Part shown: piece by piece, positions 44,180 through 53,692 of the stretch
How the letters are laid out: every line of letters starts with the position of its first letter
Numbering within the stretch: the first letter of the stretch is position 1
Source: Bacteroidales bacterium
GTDB lineage: Bacteria > Bacteroidota > Bacteroidia > Bacteroidales > UBA10428
DNA: 64,000 nt
Direction: 5' to 3'
NCBI GenBank assembly: GCA_016926235.1
Contig: JAFGOZ010000028.1
Location: 1 to 64,000 of the forward strand
The notes under the pieces: model-generated
What the model was told of the DNA's origin: nothing
What the model saw: the letters and a program-made list of their open reading frames with translations, nothing else
Database searches by the model: none
Translations under genes and position numbers: made by a program

Positions 44180-44620
44180 ATGAAAAGGTTTGTACTAATT
44201 CATACTGATGCATGTACATTCTGTTTTACTTATCATGAATTGAAAAATAATATGTTAGTTACATTTACTGAAAGATTAAAGTAATCCTATCATTAATAAC
44301 TGTTTTTTATCATTTATTTACATGAATAATATCATCATATCGTTTGATCATTTTCATTCATATATTCATTGATTCCGCTTCTTTTTTGGCAATCTTTATA
44401 CACCCTTAATTTATTCGAAACTTAAATATAAATTAACGCACTGAATGTAAATAATAATTAGTCTAGTCCCATCCACATACTTTATTAACAGCCATTTTTT
44501 TTCAAAAGTCTTGCTGTTAATTGTTTTTTAATGGATTTATCTATAAAAAATAAACGGCTATTAAAAAAAAGACGGGTGGATTATATAGATATACAGTACT
44601 TTTAACAATGGATTAATTAC
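44180..44620. other. Intergenic region with a 9-bp-stem hairpin
   Basis: ATTAACAGC (44484-44492) pairs with GCTGTTAAT (44513-44521) and is followed by a T-rich run (TTGTTTTTTAA), so it can act as an intrinsic terminator for the upstream kinase, although 300 bases past its stop. TACTTTTA at about 44597-44604 is a possible -7 box for the next kinase. A 34-codon frame directly after the first kinase (44180-44284) has no coding character. Confidence 0.5.
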
Positions 44621-47600
44621 TTGAACTTGCTGAAGAAAATATACATATTATGCCTGGTAGTTTTATTATCCTCAAATCTTAAAGGACAAAATATTCCCTT
44701 TGAAGATAATTTGCATTTTCGCTATATTACTATTGAAAACGGACTGGTAAATAATAAGGTAAATGCCCTTTGTTACGATGAAAAAGGATTTATATGGATT
44801 GGCACGGATGAAGGCCTGAATCGTTTTGACGGTTATGTATTAAGGGCTTTTCACAGCTATTCAACTGATACGGCAAGTACAATTTCTGACCAGGTATTTG
44901 CATTACTAGCTGACACAGAGGGCTTTCTTTGGATTGGGTATAATGACCGGCTCGAACGCCTGGACCTCGAAACTGAAGAATATTCTACAATATCCTATCA
45001 TAACGAGGCAATAGAAAAAATTCGGGATATTTATCAATATCAAAACAATATTTGGATCTGCAGTGCACAGGGGTTATTCTATTATGACCTGAAAACTGAG
45101 ACCCTGCACTTTTATAATGAAGAAAATCCCCATTTTAAATTAGTAGATCTCTTTTCCATTTTAATTGACGATAGAGAAAACATGTGGGTAGGAACCCATG
45201 ACGCAGGAGTTCATATTATTTCTCGAAATACAAATGAGGTTAAACATATACAGATTTCCAAAAATTATCGGATCGAAAGTATGTTCCGGGATTCTTCCAA
45301 GAACATCTGGATAGGTGCACTTAACAATGGATTAATAAAGTTTTCGCCCGAAGATTCATCGTTTACATCACTTATTATTAATTCTGCTGACACGTATACA
45401 TCGAGAATAAGAGATATAGGGCAAGACAAAAACGGGACTCTGTTTTTTGCAACCCGTGGAGGACTTTATAAAAAGTCTCTCAATACAGATGAATTCATTC
45501 TTGTTGCAAGAGCTGATCTGGAACTTGCTAAACTTAACTACAACTCAATATTCTCTTTGTTAATAGACAAATACGATATGCTCTGGTTGGGTACCTATGC
45601 CGGAGGAGTAAACTATGCAGATTTATATCAAAAGAAATTCAATAATATTTTATTAGATCAAAACAAGAATAATACAGGGCTTAACAGCGAAATTGTATAT
45701 GCAATTGAGGAAGATGAGAAAGGTAATTTTTACTTTGGGACTGCTAATGGAGGAATAAACTATTATAACAAGGAAACAGGAAAGTTTACATATTACGTTC
45801 AGCGCCGTGAAATTGATGGAGCAGGGAATACCGTATATTGGATAAAACAGGAAAACCCTCAGAAATATTGGTTCACGATGTACATGGGTGGAATAGGACT
45901 TCTTAATCCTTTGACAGGAAAAATACGCTATACAGATCCGGAAGAAAAAGGATGCAATGAATTAAATGGTTTAAGTGTGTATAGTTTAATGCAAGATAGC
46001 AAGGGTAATGAATGGGTATGCACAGAAACAGGACTGATGCTGAAAGGTCAGGATGGATGCTATCATCCTTTGCCTAAAGAAATGGGAACTCTGCCAGATG
46101 ATAAAGTGTTTCTGGTGCATGAAGATGATAAACATGTTTTGTGGATTGGGACTGAGGAAAATGGATTGTATACCTATAAAAACAGCGAATTTATACCTTT
46201 CAGGCCCGATTTGATTAAAGGTACAATACAGGTTATTTTTGAGGATAGCCATAATAATCTTTGGGTGGGTGGAAGTAAAAGCGGGTTGTCATGTATCGGA
46301 ACCGACACTGTCGTCAAATATACCATACAACATGGCCTCCCCAGCAACTCCATTTGTGGCATTCTTGAAGATGGCAAAAACAACCTGTGGATAAGCACAC
46401 ATTATGGACTGGTTAAATTTATAAATGCGGTAAATGATCCTGTACAAGATACTGCTAATATCAGAATATATAATGAATCAGACGGATTAAGCAGCAAACA
46501 GTTTAACTTCGCTGCTGCAAAAAAGTCAGTTGACGGACAAATGTACTTTGGGAGTATTAAAGGGGTTACCTACTTTAAACCGGATGAGATAGTGGATAAT
46601 ACAATACTACCCAATGTAGTACTGACCAGGCTATTTGTTACAAATGAGGAAGTGCTGCCAAATCAACTATTCAAAGGACGGGATTTGTTAACAAAAACCA
46701 TTTCGTATACAGATAATTTGGAGATAAAACAAACCGACAAACTATTCACCATTGAATTTGCAGGCCTGCACTATGCAAATCCTGATAAAAACACATACAG
46801 ATATATTCTTCTGGGCTTTGATGAGGATTGGCATTATACAGATGCAAGCAGAAGAGTAGCCACTTATACCAATTTAAATGGGGGAAGGTATACTTTTGTT
46901 GTTGAAGCTACAAATAATGATGGTATTTGGGGCAATCCTGCAGAATTAAATATTCGTGTTATACCCCAGTTTACCAAAACGATTTGGTTTAAACTACTTA
47001 TAATCGTAATCGCCTTTGTAATACTATTTGGATATTACATCATCAGGATGAGACAAATACGACAACAGACCATTACTCTTGAAAAACTTGTAAAGCTTCG
47101 GACCCAGGAGATCGAAGACAAGAATAAAATATTGATGGAACAATACGTTCAGTTGAATGAGACAAATACTTTACTGGAAGAAAGACAGACTCAGATAGAA
47201 GAACAAACGGAAGAACTGAAAGCACAGAAAGAAAAACTTATCGTTCAGGCACAGTCGCTTGAAAAAGCCAATAATGCATTAAATGAAAAGAATATTGAGC
47301 TATCTGACAGACAGGAAGAGATCATTCAAATGAATGATGAACTGAAGTACCAGACTGACGAACTTGAAAAAATGAATACCAAACTTCATGAACTGAATGC
47401 TACAAAAGATAAATTCTTTTCTATTATTGCACATGACCTGAAAAATCCATTTCAAACAATCACCGGGTTTCTCGAATTGATAAAAACAAAATTTAAAATA
47501 TTGCCTGAGGATAAAATATTGAAATATATTGATTTATCATATAACACTTCGAAGAATACTTTTAATTTACTAGAAAACCTTTTAAATTGGTCAAGGTCAC

Positions 47601-48079
47601 AAACTAACCAGATTAAGTATGATCCTGCTGTACTTTATCTCAACGAGATTTTACTGGGCAATATTGATGCTATGGAGGCAAACCTTGCTAATAAGAAGAT
47701 AAAGGTATATACCGAATTCCCTAAGAATTATACTATTTTTGCAGATCGTAATATGGTTAACACGGTGATACGTAATATTTTATCCAACGCTATTAAATTT
47801 ACTCCTTTAAATGGAGTCATTACTATTTCGCTTAAGGAAATTGATGACTCAATTCTTACCTGCATAGAAGATACGGGTATAGGGATTCCTCCGGCTTTAC
47901 TTGAAACCCTGTTTGATATGGAGAGGTCATTTACCAAAGAAGGTACTGAAGGCGAAACAGGAACAGGTCTTGGCCTTATTTTATGTAAAGAGTTTGTGAA
48001 CAGGAACAATGGTAGTATTTGGGCAGAAAGTGAAGAAAATAAAGGGAGTAAATTCTATTTTACGTTTCCAAAGAAGTAG
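44621..48079 (+). CDS. Two-component propeller sensor histidine kinase, copy 2
   Basis: An 1152-residue paralogue of the preceding kinase with the same order: signal peptide (ending NLKGQ), Reg_prop propeller (GLVNNKVNALCYDEKGFIWIGTDEGLNRFDGY), Y_Y_Y domain, TM at about 788-810, coiled coil, HisKA (H938 in IIAHDLKNPFQ) and HATPase (NAIKFT, DTGIGIP, GTGLGLILC). No ATG exists in the signal-peptide region; translation must start at TTG (44621, or 44627). The coiled coil between TM and kinase is about 61 residues longer than in copy 1. It too lacks receiver and DNA-binding domains. The pair arose by tandem duplication. Confidence 0.92.
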   Translation: MNLLKKIYILCLVVLLSSNLKGQNIPFEDNLHFRYITIENGLVNNKVNALCYDEKGFIWIGTDEGLNRFDGYVLRAFHSYSTDTASTISDQVFALLADTEGFLWIGYNDRLERLDLETEEYSTISYHNEAIEKIRDIYQYQNNIWICSAQGLFYYDLKTETLHFYNEENPHFKLVDLFSILIDDRENMWVGTHDAGVHIISRNTNEVKHIQISKNYRIESMFRDSSKNIWIGALNNGLIKFSPEDSSFTSLIINSADTYTSRIRDIGQDKNGTLFFATRGGLYKKSLNTDEFILVARADLELAKLNYNSIFSLLIDKYDMLWLGTYAGGVNYADLYQKKFNNILLDQNKNNTGLNSEIVYAIEEDEKGNFYFGTANGGINYYNKETGKFTYYVQRREIDGAGNTVYWIKQENPQKYWFTMYMGGIGLLNPLTGKIRYTDPEEKGCNELNGLSVYSLMQDSKGNEWVCTETGLMLKGQDGCYHPLPKEMGTLPDDKVFLVHEDDKHVLWIGTEENGLYTYKNSEFIPFRPDLIKGTIQVIFEDSHNNLWVGGSKSGLSCIGTDTVVKYTIQHGLPSNSICGILEDGKNNLWISTHYGLVKFINAVNDPVQDTANIRIYNESDGLSSKQFNFAAAKKSVDGQMYFGSIKGVTYFKPDEIVDNTILPNVVLTRLFVTNEEVLPNQLFKGRDLLTKTISYTDNLEIKQTDKLFTIEFAGLHYANPDKNTYRYILLGFDEDWHYTDASRRVATYTNLNGGRYTFVVEATNNDGIWGNPAELNIRVIPQFTKTIWFKLLIIVIAFVILFGYYIIRMRQIRQQTITLEKLVKLRTQEIEDKNKILMEQYVQLNETNTLLEERQTQIEEQTEELKAQKEKLIVQAQSLEKANNALNEKNIELSDRQEEIIQMNDELKYQTDELEKMNTKLHELNATKDKFFSIIAHDLKNPFQTITGFLELIKTKFKILPEDKILKYIDLSYNTSKNTFNLLENLLNWSRSQTNQIKYDPAVLYLNEILLGNIDAMEANLANKKIKVYTEFPKNYTIFADRNMVNTVIRNILSNAIKFTPLNGVITISLKEIDDSILTCIEDTGIGIPPALLETLFDMERSFTKEGTEGETGTGLGLILCKEFVNRNNGSIWAESEENKGSKFYFTFPKK

Positions 48080-48354
48080 TGTTAAAGTTATATTATATGT
48101 AATTATTTTTATTATACTAAATTATAAATACTTAATTATTTAACAATATTATTTTCACTTACCACTATTCTATGATTATGCTTTAAGAATCTAAGAACCT
48201 ATATGTCTTATTGCTATGCCTTTGGCCACAATTGCTCAAAACTGCCATCCGAAAATCCAAAATATGCGAGGACAAATAGGCTTGCCAAAACAACAATATA
48301 ATGAATAGTTTAATATAATATTCAAAATATTGTTTATCATTTAACTATAATATT

Positions 48355-49209
48355 CTATTTATCATAATACTTTATCCATTCACGAGTTCCTTTAAATTGA
48401 CATGAGTAGGATGCAATGTATGAGGCTTCACGAAGTGCTTCAATAAAATTCTTATGTTTTAAGAAGAAATAACAAAATGCCCCGTGAAAAATGTCCCCGG
48501 CTCCTAGTGTATCAATAACTTCAATTTTGTTAACATTAAACTGGTTAAAAGTATTCATCTCTGTATATACTATTGGATCACCACCTCTTGTGAATGCCAC
48601 ATTTTGAATTCCCCGGGATATCAGCATGTCGATTGTATTATGAATTGAGGTTGTATAGGGAGTAATAAAGTTTTCAGAACAGATGGCTATATCAATATAT
48701 GGTAGCAGGTTATCCATTCCGTACTTCCAACTACCTCCATCAAGGACTACCGGTATGTTACTGGTTTTGGCCAGTTTTGCCACCTTTATTGCTGATTCAA
48801 TAAAAAATCCATCCAGCAATACAAGTTCTATATCATGAAGAAGATCTGCTTCAATAACCCCATCATGTTCTTCCGGAGGATTATATACAATGGTTCTGTC
48901 CCCATTATTCATAGAGCTTATTATACTTGAAAAAACAGGAACTGCCGGTATTTTGCCAGAAAGATCACAGCATATAACCTTATAGGTTTGTAATTCATTT
49001 TCTATCCAATGCGAAAACATATGCCCATTAATAAAACCTGCATAACTCGCATCACCTCCAAGCACTGTAAATGTGATGGCTGCATTAACTGCCGGCCCAC
49101 CAATAGAAAGTTCTACCTCTTTGGCACGGTATTTTTTATTCTGTTGAATGCCGGTTTCGATAAGGTATTGTATATCAATTACATTTAATCCAAAAAATAA
49201 TGCTTTCAT
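48355..49209 (-). CDS. PfkB-family carbohydrate kinase
   Basis: A 284-residue ribokinase-fold sugar or nucleoside kinase. The N-terminal GGPAVNAAITFTVLGGDASYAG motif (about residues 37-58) and the C-terminal signature DTLGAGDIFHGAF with the catalytic Asp and anion hole (about 235-247) are intact. It phosphorylates a sugar or related alcohol with ATP; specificity cannot be read from the sequence. It stands alone, opposite in direction to both neighbours. The upstream stretch 48080-48354 shows no gene. Confidence 0.88.
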   Translation of the reverse strand: MKALFFGLNVIDIQYLIETGIQQNKKYRAKEVELSIGGPAVNAAITFTVLGGDASYAGFINGHMFSHWIENELQTYKVICCDLSGKIPAVPVFSSIISSMNNGDRTIVYNPPEEHDGVIEADLLHDIELVLLDGFFIESAIKVAKLAKTSNIPVVLDGGSWKYGMDNLLPYIDIAICSENFITPYTTSIHNTIDMLISRGIQNVAFTRGGDPIVYTEMNTFNQFNVNKIEVIDTLGAGDIFHGAFCYFFLKHKNFIEALREASYIASYSCQFKGTREWIKYYDK

Positions 49210-49511
49210 ATTTCAAATTTAATAATTCTTTTATCTTATTAAGAATCTGAACTTAAAAATGAATTAATATAAAACCGTTGGTGAAATTAAGGTTTAAGAA
49301 TACAGGAATTATTGTACTTGATTACCTGAGCAAAAATACCAATCTTGACCTCCCTCTGTAAGCAGCTAACATTACCCAAGACTACATAATACTTTGTTTT
49401 GCTCATTACTAAAGTATAAAAAAGGAAATATGGTAAGCTAAATCATCCTGTTTTGTAAAACATTTTTATATAAATCATAGTAAAAAGGAGTAAAAACCAA
49501 ACAACAAAAAC
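49210..49511. other. Divergent intergenic region
   Basis: 302 bases between the PfkB gene (-) and the SiaC-like gene (+). AT-rich; GTTTTGTAAAAC near 49450-49461 is a near-palindrome and AAGGAG occurs about 25 bases before the ATG at 49512. No gene or definite promoter pair is seen. Confidence 0.35.
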
Positions 49512-49868
49512 ATGAGTAAGCCAAACACACCAGATGTTAATTTTTCCGAAGGTAAACTTCGCTTAACCGGCCGGTCTGTAATTGCTGATTCTGACTCATT
49601 CTTTGATCCCATTATCGATAAGGTTATTAGCACTATCCAAAGTTCAAATCCATTGAAAGAAATAGAGATAAGCCTGGATTACATCAATAGCAGTACAGTA
49701 CGGTCATTGCTTAAAATGTTCATACAACTTGAAGGATTAAACAAGGCGGGAAATAGCATCAATGTTAGATGGTTATACCAGTCAGAAGATGAAATTATGT
49801 ATGAGCATGGTAAGACTTTTGAGGCAATTGTGGAATTACCATTGGAACTAATCGCATTTAGCTCATAA
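49512..49868 (+). CDS. SiaC-like regulatory phosphoprotein (DUF1987 family)
   Basis: A 118-residue STAS-like protein. The family pattern is visible: TPDVNFSEGKLRLTGRSVIADSDSFFDPI at the start, SLDYINSSTVRSLLKMF in the middle and WLYQSEDEIMYEHGKTFEA at the end. In the biofilm regulator SiaC the phospho-acceptor lies in the equivalent of N59-S60-S61-T62. Such proteins act in partner-switching pathways with a SiaB-type kinase and a SiaA-type phosphatase; neither is recognisable here. The 62-residue gene 13 bases downstream is likely co-transcribed, and a large hybrid kinase is convergent. Confidence 0.8.
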   Translation: MSKPNTPDVNFSEGKLRLTGRSVIADSDSFFDPIIDKVISTIQSSNPLKEIEISLDYINSSTVRSLLKMFIQLEGLNKAGNSINVRWLYQSEDEIMYEHGKTFEAIVELPLELIAFSS

Positions 49869-49881
49869 ATTCTAATTTATA

Positions 49882-50070
49882 ATGAATAACGACAGCCGCG
49901 AATTTGAAATTGATGCCATCCATTTCTGGGACCGTCAACTTACATCGGAAGAGATGTACCAGTTTACCAGAACTGAAATGAAAATGGCCCTATATAAAAG
50001 TATGGGTATAACTTTATTATGCCCGGCTCTACTTATGTACGAAGAAAATGCTGTGTTACGGATGAATTGA
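49882..50070 (+). CDS. Small protein of unknown function downstream of the SiaC-like gene
   Basis: A 62-residue frame starting 13 bases after the SiaC-like gene, with an acidic first half (NNDSREFEIDAIHFWDRQLTSEEMYQFTRTEM) and a hydrophobic second half (YKSMGITLLCPALLMYEEN). The close spacing and balanced composition suggest a real gene. No family is recognised. It might be a partner of the SiaC-like protein. Confidence 0.5.
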   Translation: MNNDSREFEIDAIHFWDRQLTSEEMYQFTRTEMKMALYKSMGITLLCPALLMYEENAVLRMN

Positions 50071-50128
50071 TTTTTCAGTTTTTGTGAAATCCAAAAAATT
50101 CTATTTTGGTTTATATCTGATTATAATC

Positions 50129-53100
50129 TTATTCTTTTAAGTTTCCCACCTTATTATCCATGTATTTACTCAGGGCTGAAATCAATATTCCCTGTTTAAT
50201 GGGCTTGGTAATGTAATCGTTGCAACCAGCCTGGATACATTTCTCTCTGTCTTCTTCCATTGCATAAGCTGTCTGGGCAATAATGGGAACCGTATTACTT
50301 TTACGCCTGATCTCTTTTGTGGCCAGCAATCCATTTTTTTCAGGAAGTTTAATATCCATTAAAATAATATCAATGCTGTTACGCTTAAACAATTCGATTG
50401 CTTCCGTACCCGTTTTTGCCCTAAGAAGGTAGGCATTAGTGCGATTCAGTACTTCCTTCAGGAATGTAAAATTTGTATCTTCATCTTCTGCAATGAGTAT
50501 TACTTTATTTTCCCAATTTGGGAAATCATTATTTACAACAACTTTTGGTTCCATTTTTATTGGGGGTTCTTTTATTTTCGTTCCAATGGGTATTGAAAAC
50601 TTAAATTCAGAACCCTTATCAATTTCTGAATGGACCTTAATTTCCCCTCCAAGAAGTTTTACCATATTCTTTGAAATAGTCAACCCCAGTCCTGTGCCAC
50701 CATGTTTTCGGGAAAGGGTATTATCAATCTGACGAAAACGGTCAAAAATAATATCCAAATATTCTTTTTCGATGCCAACCCCGGTATCCCGCACAAAGAA
50801 CTCCACCTTGTTTTTAGTAACAAACCTGTATCCAATTTCAATGTATCCCTCATCCGTAAATTTCATTGCATTTGTAATAAGATTTGACAATATCTGCTTA
50901 AGACGGGCCGGGTCACTAATAATCTCATCACTACTGGCACTATCGGGTATGTTCAACCTGAATTCGACGGGATTGACAGAACTGGCGCTGAATGCTTCTT
51001 CATATGTATAATAGAGTTCCCACATAATCTGACCGATGTGACATTCTGTTTTCCGGATACTGAGTTCTCCTGCTTCTATTTTGGCAATATCAATAATATC
51101 GTCAATGAGCCTCAATAGATTGTTACCACTGCTTTGTATAAGGTTAATATATTGCATTTGCTGGTTTCTTGAAAGGTCTCGCGCGCCTAATAGTTCCGAA
51201 AATCCGATAATGGCATTCATCGGAGTCCTTATTTCATGCGACATATTGGCAAGGAAAGCCGATTTAAGTTTATCAGACTTTTCGGCTTTGGTTTTTGACG
51301 ATAAAAGTTCTTTTTGTATGCGTTTAAACTCTGATATATCCCTTGTAATACTAAGTACGGACTCAACTTCACTCTCATCGGAAAATTCAGGTACAATACG
51401 GGAGTAAAGTGTTTTTACTTCCTGGTCAGAAACCGGAACACTAAACTCAATGTCCATTTCAATACCATGTTGGAATACGCTTTTTAGAGCATCTTCCATT
51501 TTTTTTGCTGTATGTTTTGGAATCTCAATTTCATGAATAGTACGACCTATCATATCTTTCTGCAGTATACCTAATTCCTTTTCAATAGCCGGGTTAACAT
51601 AAATACATTTTAATTTTTTATTAAAACGGGCAATGATATCCGGGGTGTTTTCAATCAGTACTTTAAATTCCTGCTCTTTTTTACGGAGGATATTACTTAC
51701 TATTTTCTTTTCTGTTATATCCCTGCATGAAAGCACATAATACTGCACTTCGCCGTTGGGACCTTTTGCAGCAGATATTTTCATATTAACAGACAGTTTT
51801 ATACCATGTCGCGTACGTAACATGAACTCGTTGTTTTTTAAGTATCCTGAAGCAATATATTCAGTTAAGGCAGCTTTTACATCTTCAATATTTTCCTGAT
51901 CTATCAATTCATAAAGAGGTTTACCTACTAATTCTATCCTGTCATATCCCGCACTTACCAGCAAAGTATTATTGCATTCCAGTATAGTATGTTCATCCTT
52001 ATCAATACTAAAATACATATCAGGAGAATTGTTGTATAATGAGAGATATTTCTCCTGACTTTCCTTAAGATTTTGTTCCAGCAGTATCCGTTCCGTTATA
52101 TCCAATGCTGCAATAGTAACTCCTTTGGATAAATCATTTTTATCATTGGCTGAGACATTGAGTAATATGTGTTTTAAAGCCTCGTCTTTTGTTCTCCATA
52201 GAGTTTGTATGGTTTGTGAACCATGAATATATATCTTGCCGTTTACTTCATTTTGTACTTTATTATAATCTTCAGTGGATGGATATATCAGGCGGTCATT
52301 CTGGTTAAGTAATTCTTCTTTGGTATAACCTGTTAATTTTTCAAAACGCTCATTTACATATTGAAATGTTTTATCCTTTAGTACAGCAATTCCCACCGGG
52401 GCAATACTTAAAATACTTTTAAGACGGTTCCTGTTTCTTTCAAGGTTTGCATTGAGGTTATTTATTACACGATGTCGTTCTTCGAGTTCCAGGTTTTTTT
52501 TCTTAAGAGCTTCTTCACTTTGTTTTAACAAAGTAATATCCCGGATAGTCCCTACTATGTATTTTTCATTTTGAGGGGACTTTACCAGTGAGGTTTTTAC
52601 TGAGATATATTTTGTACTGTCCTCTTTCCTTAATATTTCCTCTTTTTCTTCCACTGAATCGGTATGCAGTATATACCCATCTGTTTCTGCAATTTCTTGC
52701 GCCTTCAATTTATCGAAGAGGTCATATACCGATTTCCCGATGATGTCTTCTCGTTTATACTTGAAAAGTTTGCAAAAGGACTCATTTACTGCAATATACC
52801 TGCAATATTCATCGCGTACAAAAAACGGGTCACTAATTCCATTGATTAATTGTTCCAGGAATTCTTTGGTCTTGATGTTTTCTTCAATTTGTTCCTTTTT
52901 CACGAGGCTTTTAAAAACATCGTATACTTTTTCAACCATATCAGGAAGATATTGGATATAGTCCTTTTCTTTAGGAATAAAATCCATAGCTCCTGCACGC
53001 ATAGCTTTAACTGCCAATTCAATACTATGGTCTGAAGTCATAAAAATAACAGGGTGTCTGGTCTCCAGGTTTATCCGTTGAAGTATCTCCAGACCATCAA

Positions 53101-53290
53101 GAGAAGGCAAATGATAGTCCATAAGTATCAGGTCCAGGGAAGATCCGTGACGGGTGATGTATTCCAGGGCTTCTTTACCATCAGGTATTATTCTTACCAG
53201 ATATCCATGTTCCTCCAGCAAAGTCTTAATTAAAGCAGCCTGAGACTTTGAATCTTCCACAAGAAGTATATTCTTTGCTTTATTACTCAT
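50129..53290 (-). CDS. Hybrid histidine kinase: REC-PAS(multiple)-HisKA-HATPase-REC
   Basis: A 1053-residue cytoplasmic protein. The ATG at 53290 (MSNKAKNILLVED) is chosen over a GTG at 53323 that lies inside a leader hairpin. Order: receiver 1 (phospho-acceptor D58 in LILMDYHLP), at least four PAS domains with coiled linkers (about 140-650), HisKA with H685 in ANMSHEIRTPMNAIIGF, HATPase (NLITNAMKFT, DTGVGI, GTGLGLTIS) and C-terminal receiver 2 (D979 in DIILMDIKLPEKNG). No transmembrane helix is seen. It probably works in a phosphorelay; no HPt gene is nearby. It converges on the SiaC-like gene pair. Confidence 0.93.
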   Translation of the reverse strand: MSNKAKNILLVEDSKSQAALIKTLLEEHGYLVRIIPDGKEALEYITRHGSSLDLILMDYHLPSLDGLEILQRINLETRHPVIFMTSDHSIELAVKAMRAGAMDFIPKEKDYIQYLPDMVEKVYDVFKSLVKKEQIEENIKTKEFLEQLINGISDPFFVRDEYCRYIAVNESFCKLFKYKREDIIGKSVYDLFDKLKAQEIAETDGYILHTDSVEEKEEILRKEDSTKYISVKTSLVKSPQNEKYIVGTIRDITLLKQSEEALKKKNLELEERHRVINNLNANLERNRNRLKSILSIAPVGIAVLKDKTFQYVNERFEKLTGYTKEELLNQNDRLIYPSTEDYNKVQNEVNGKIYIHGSQTIQTLWRTKDEALKHILLNVSANDKNDLSKGVTIAALDITERILLEQNLKESQEKYLSLYNNSPDMYFSIDKDEHTILECNNTLLVSAGYDRIELVGKPLYELIDQENIEDVKAALTEYIASGYLKNNEFMLRTRHGIKLSVNMKISAAKGPNGEVQYYVLSCRDITEKKIVSNILRKKEQEFKVLIENTPDIIARFNKKLKCIYVNPAIEKELGILQKDMIGRTIHEIEIPKHTAKKMEDALKSVFQHGIEMDIEFSVPVSDQEVKTLYSRIVPEFSDESEVESVLSITRDISEFKRIQKELLSSKTKAEKSDKLKSAFLANMSHEIRTPMNAIIGFSELLGARDLSRNQQMQYINLIQSSGNNLLRLIDDIIDIAKIEAGELSIRKTECHIGQIMWELYYTYEEAFSASSVNPVEFRLNIPDSASSDEIISDPARLKQILSNLITNAMKFTDEGYIEIGYRFVTKNKVEFFVRDTGVGIEKEYLDIIFDRFRQIDNTLSRKHGGTGLGLTISKNMVKLLGGEIKVHSEIDKGSEFKFSIPIGTKIKEPPIKMEPKVVVNNDFPNWENKVILIAEDEDTNFTFLKEVLNRTNAYLLRAKTGTEAIELFKRNSIDIILMDIKLPEKNGLLATKEIRRKSNTVPIIAQTAYAMEEDREKCIQAGCNDYITKPIKQGILISALSKYMDNKVGNLKE

Positions 53291-53307
53291 TATACAATAA
53301 TTACATT

Positions 53308-53347
53308 CTGTGGATAAGTCCACAGAGGATTTAGGATTGTCCTCTGT
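53308..53347 (-). promoter_or_regulatory. Mutually exclusive hairpins in the hybrid-kinase leader
   Basis: Read on the minus strand, ACAGAGGA can pair with TCCTCTGT (53340-53347 with 53322-53329), while the overlapping segment CTGTGGA/TCCACAG (53319-53325 with 53308-53314) forms a second hairpin around four bases. Both use the same central CTGTG bases, so only one can form at a time. The second hairpin is 18-35 bases before the start codon. This is the form of a translational or attenuation switch, but no ligand is implied. Confidence 0.45.
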
Positions 53348-53402
53348 TTAACTTTAACGTTCGAACATATTTTAATAAAGTTAAGTAAAGGCATTCACAT
53401 AA

Positions 53403-53471
53403 GTCAATATTTGACCCGTGACATTTCTCACTAAATGAGGGTGATATTTGTCATGATCCCCGATGACAAAT
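53403..53471. promoter_or_regulatory. Two palindromes in a 369-base intergenic region
   Basis: GTCAATATTTGAC (53403-53415) is a perfect interrupted palindrome. ATTTGTCAT (53446-53454) pairs with ATGACAAAT (53463-53471) around 8 bases. They lie between the hybrid kinase (-) and the pectate lyase stop (-). They may be regulator sites for the kinase or a terminator for the lyase; the rest of 53348-53692 shows no gene. Confidence 0.4.
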
Positions 53472-53692
53472 AAAAGGGAGCCAGTAGTTTGTGTTTAATA
53501 GTTTTATACATATACTTGCTATCTCTCAAAAATTGATTACAAAAACCTGTTGAGAGTACAATGATTATATTAAGTTACAACTACAGCTATCTGGCTAACT
53601 TATTGCTTTTTCTGGCAATGTAGTATGCGTTAATTGATTTTAAGCTTTACTTAGCTTAAAAATCTCATTAATGTGAAATGATAAAGATATTA

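Noticed and set aside
44180..44284. A 34-codon frame directly after the first propeller kinase
   Set aside because: Too short, no homology, no ribosome-binding context and AT-rich composition like the non-coding region around it.
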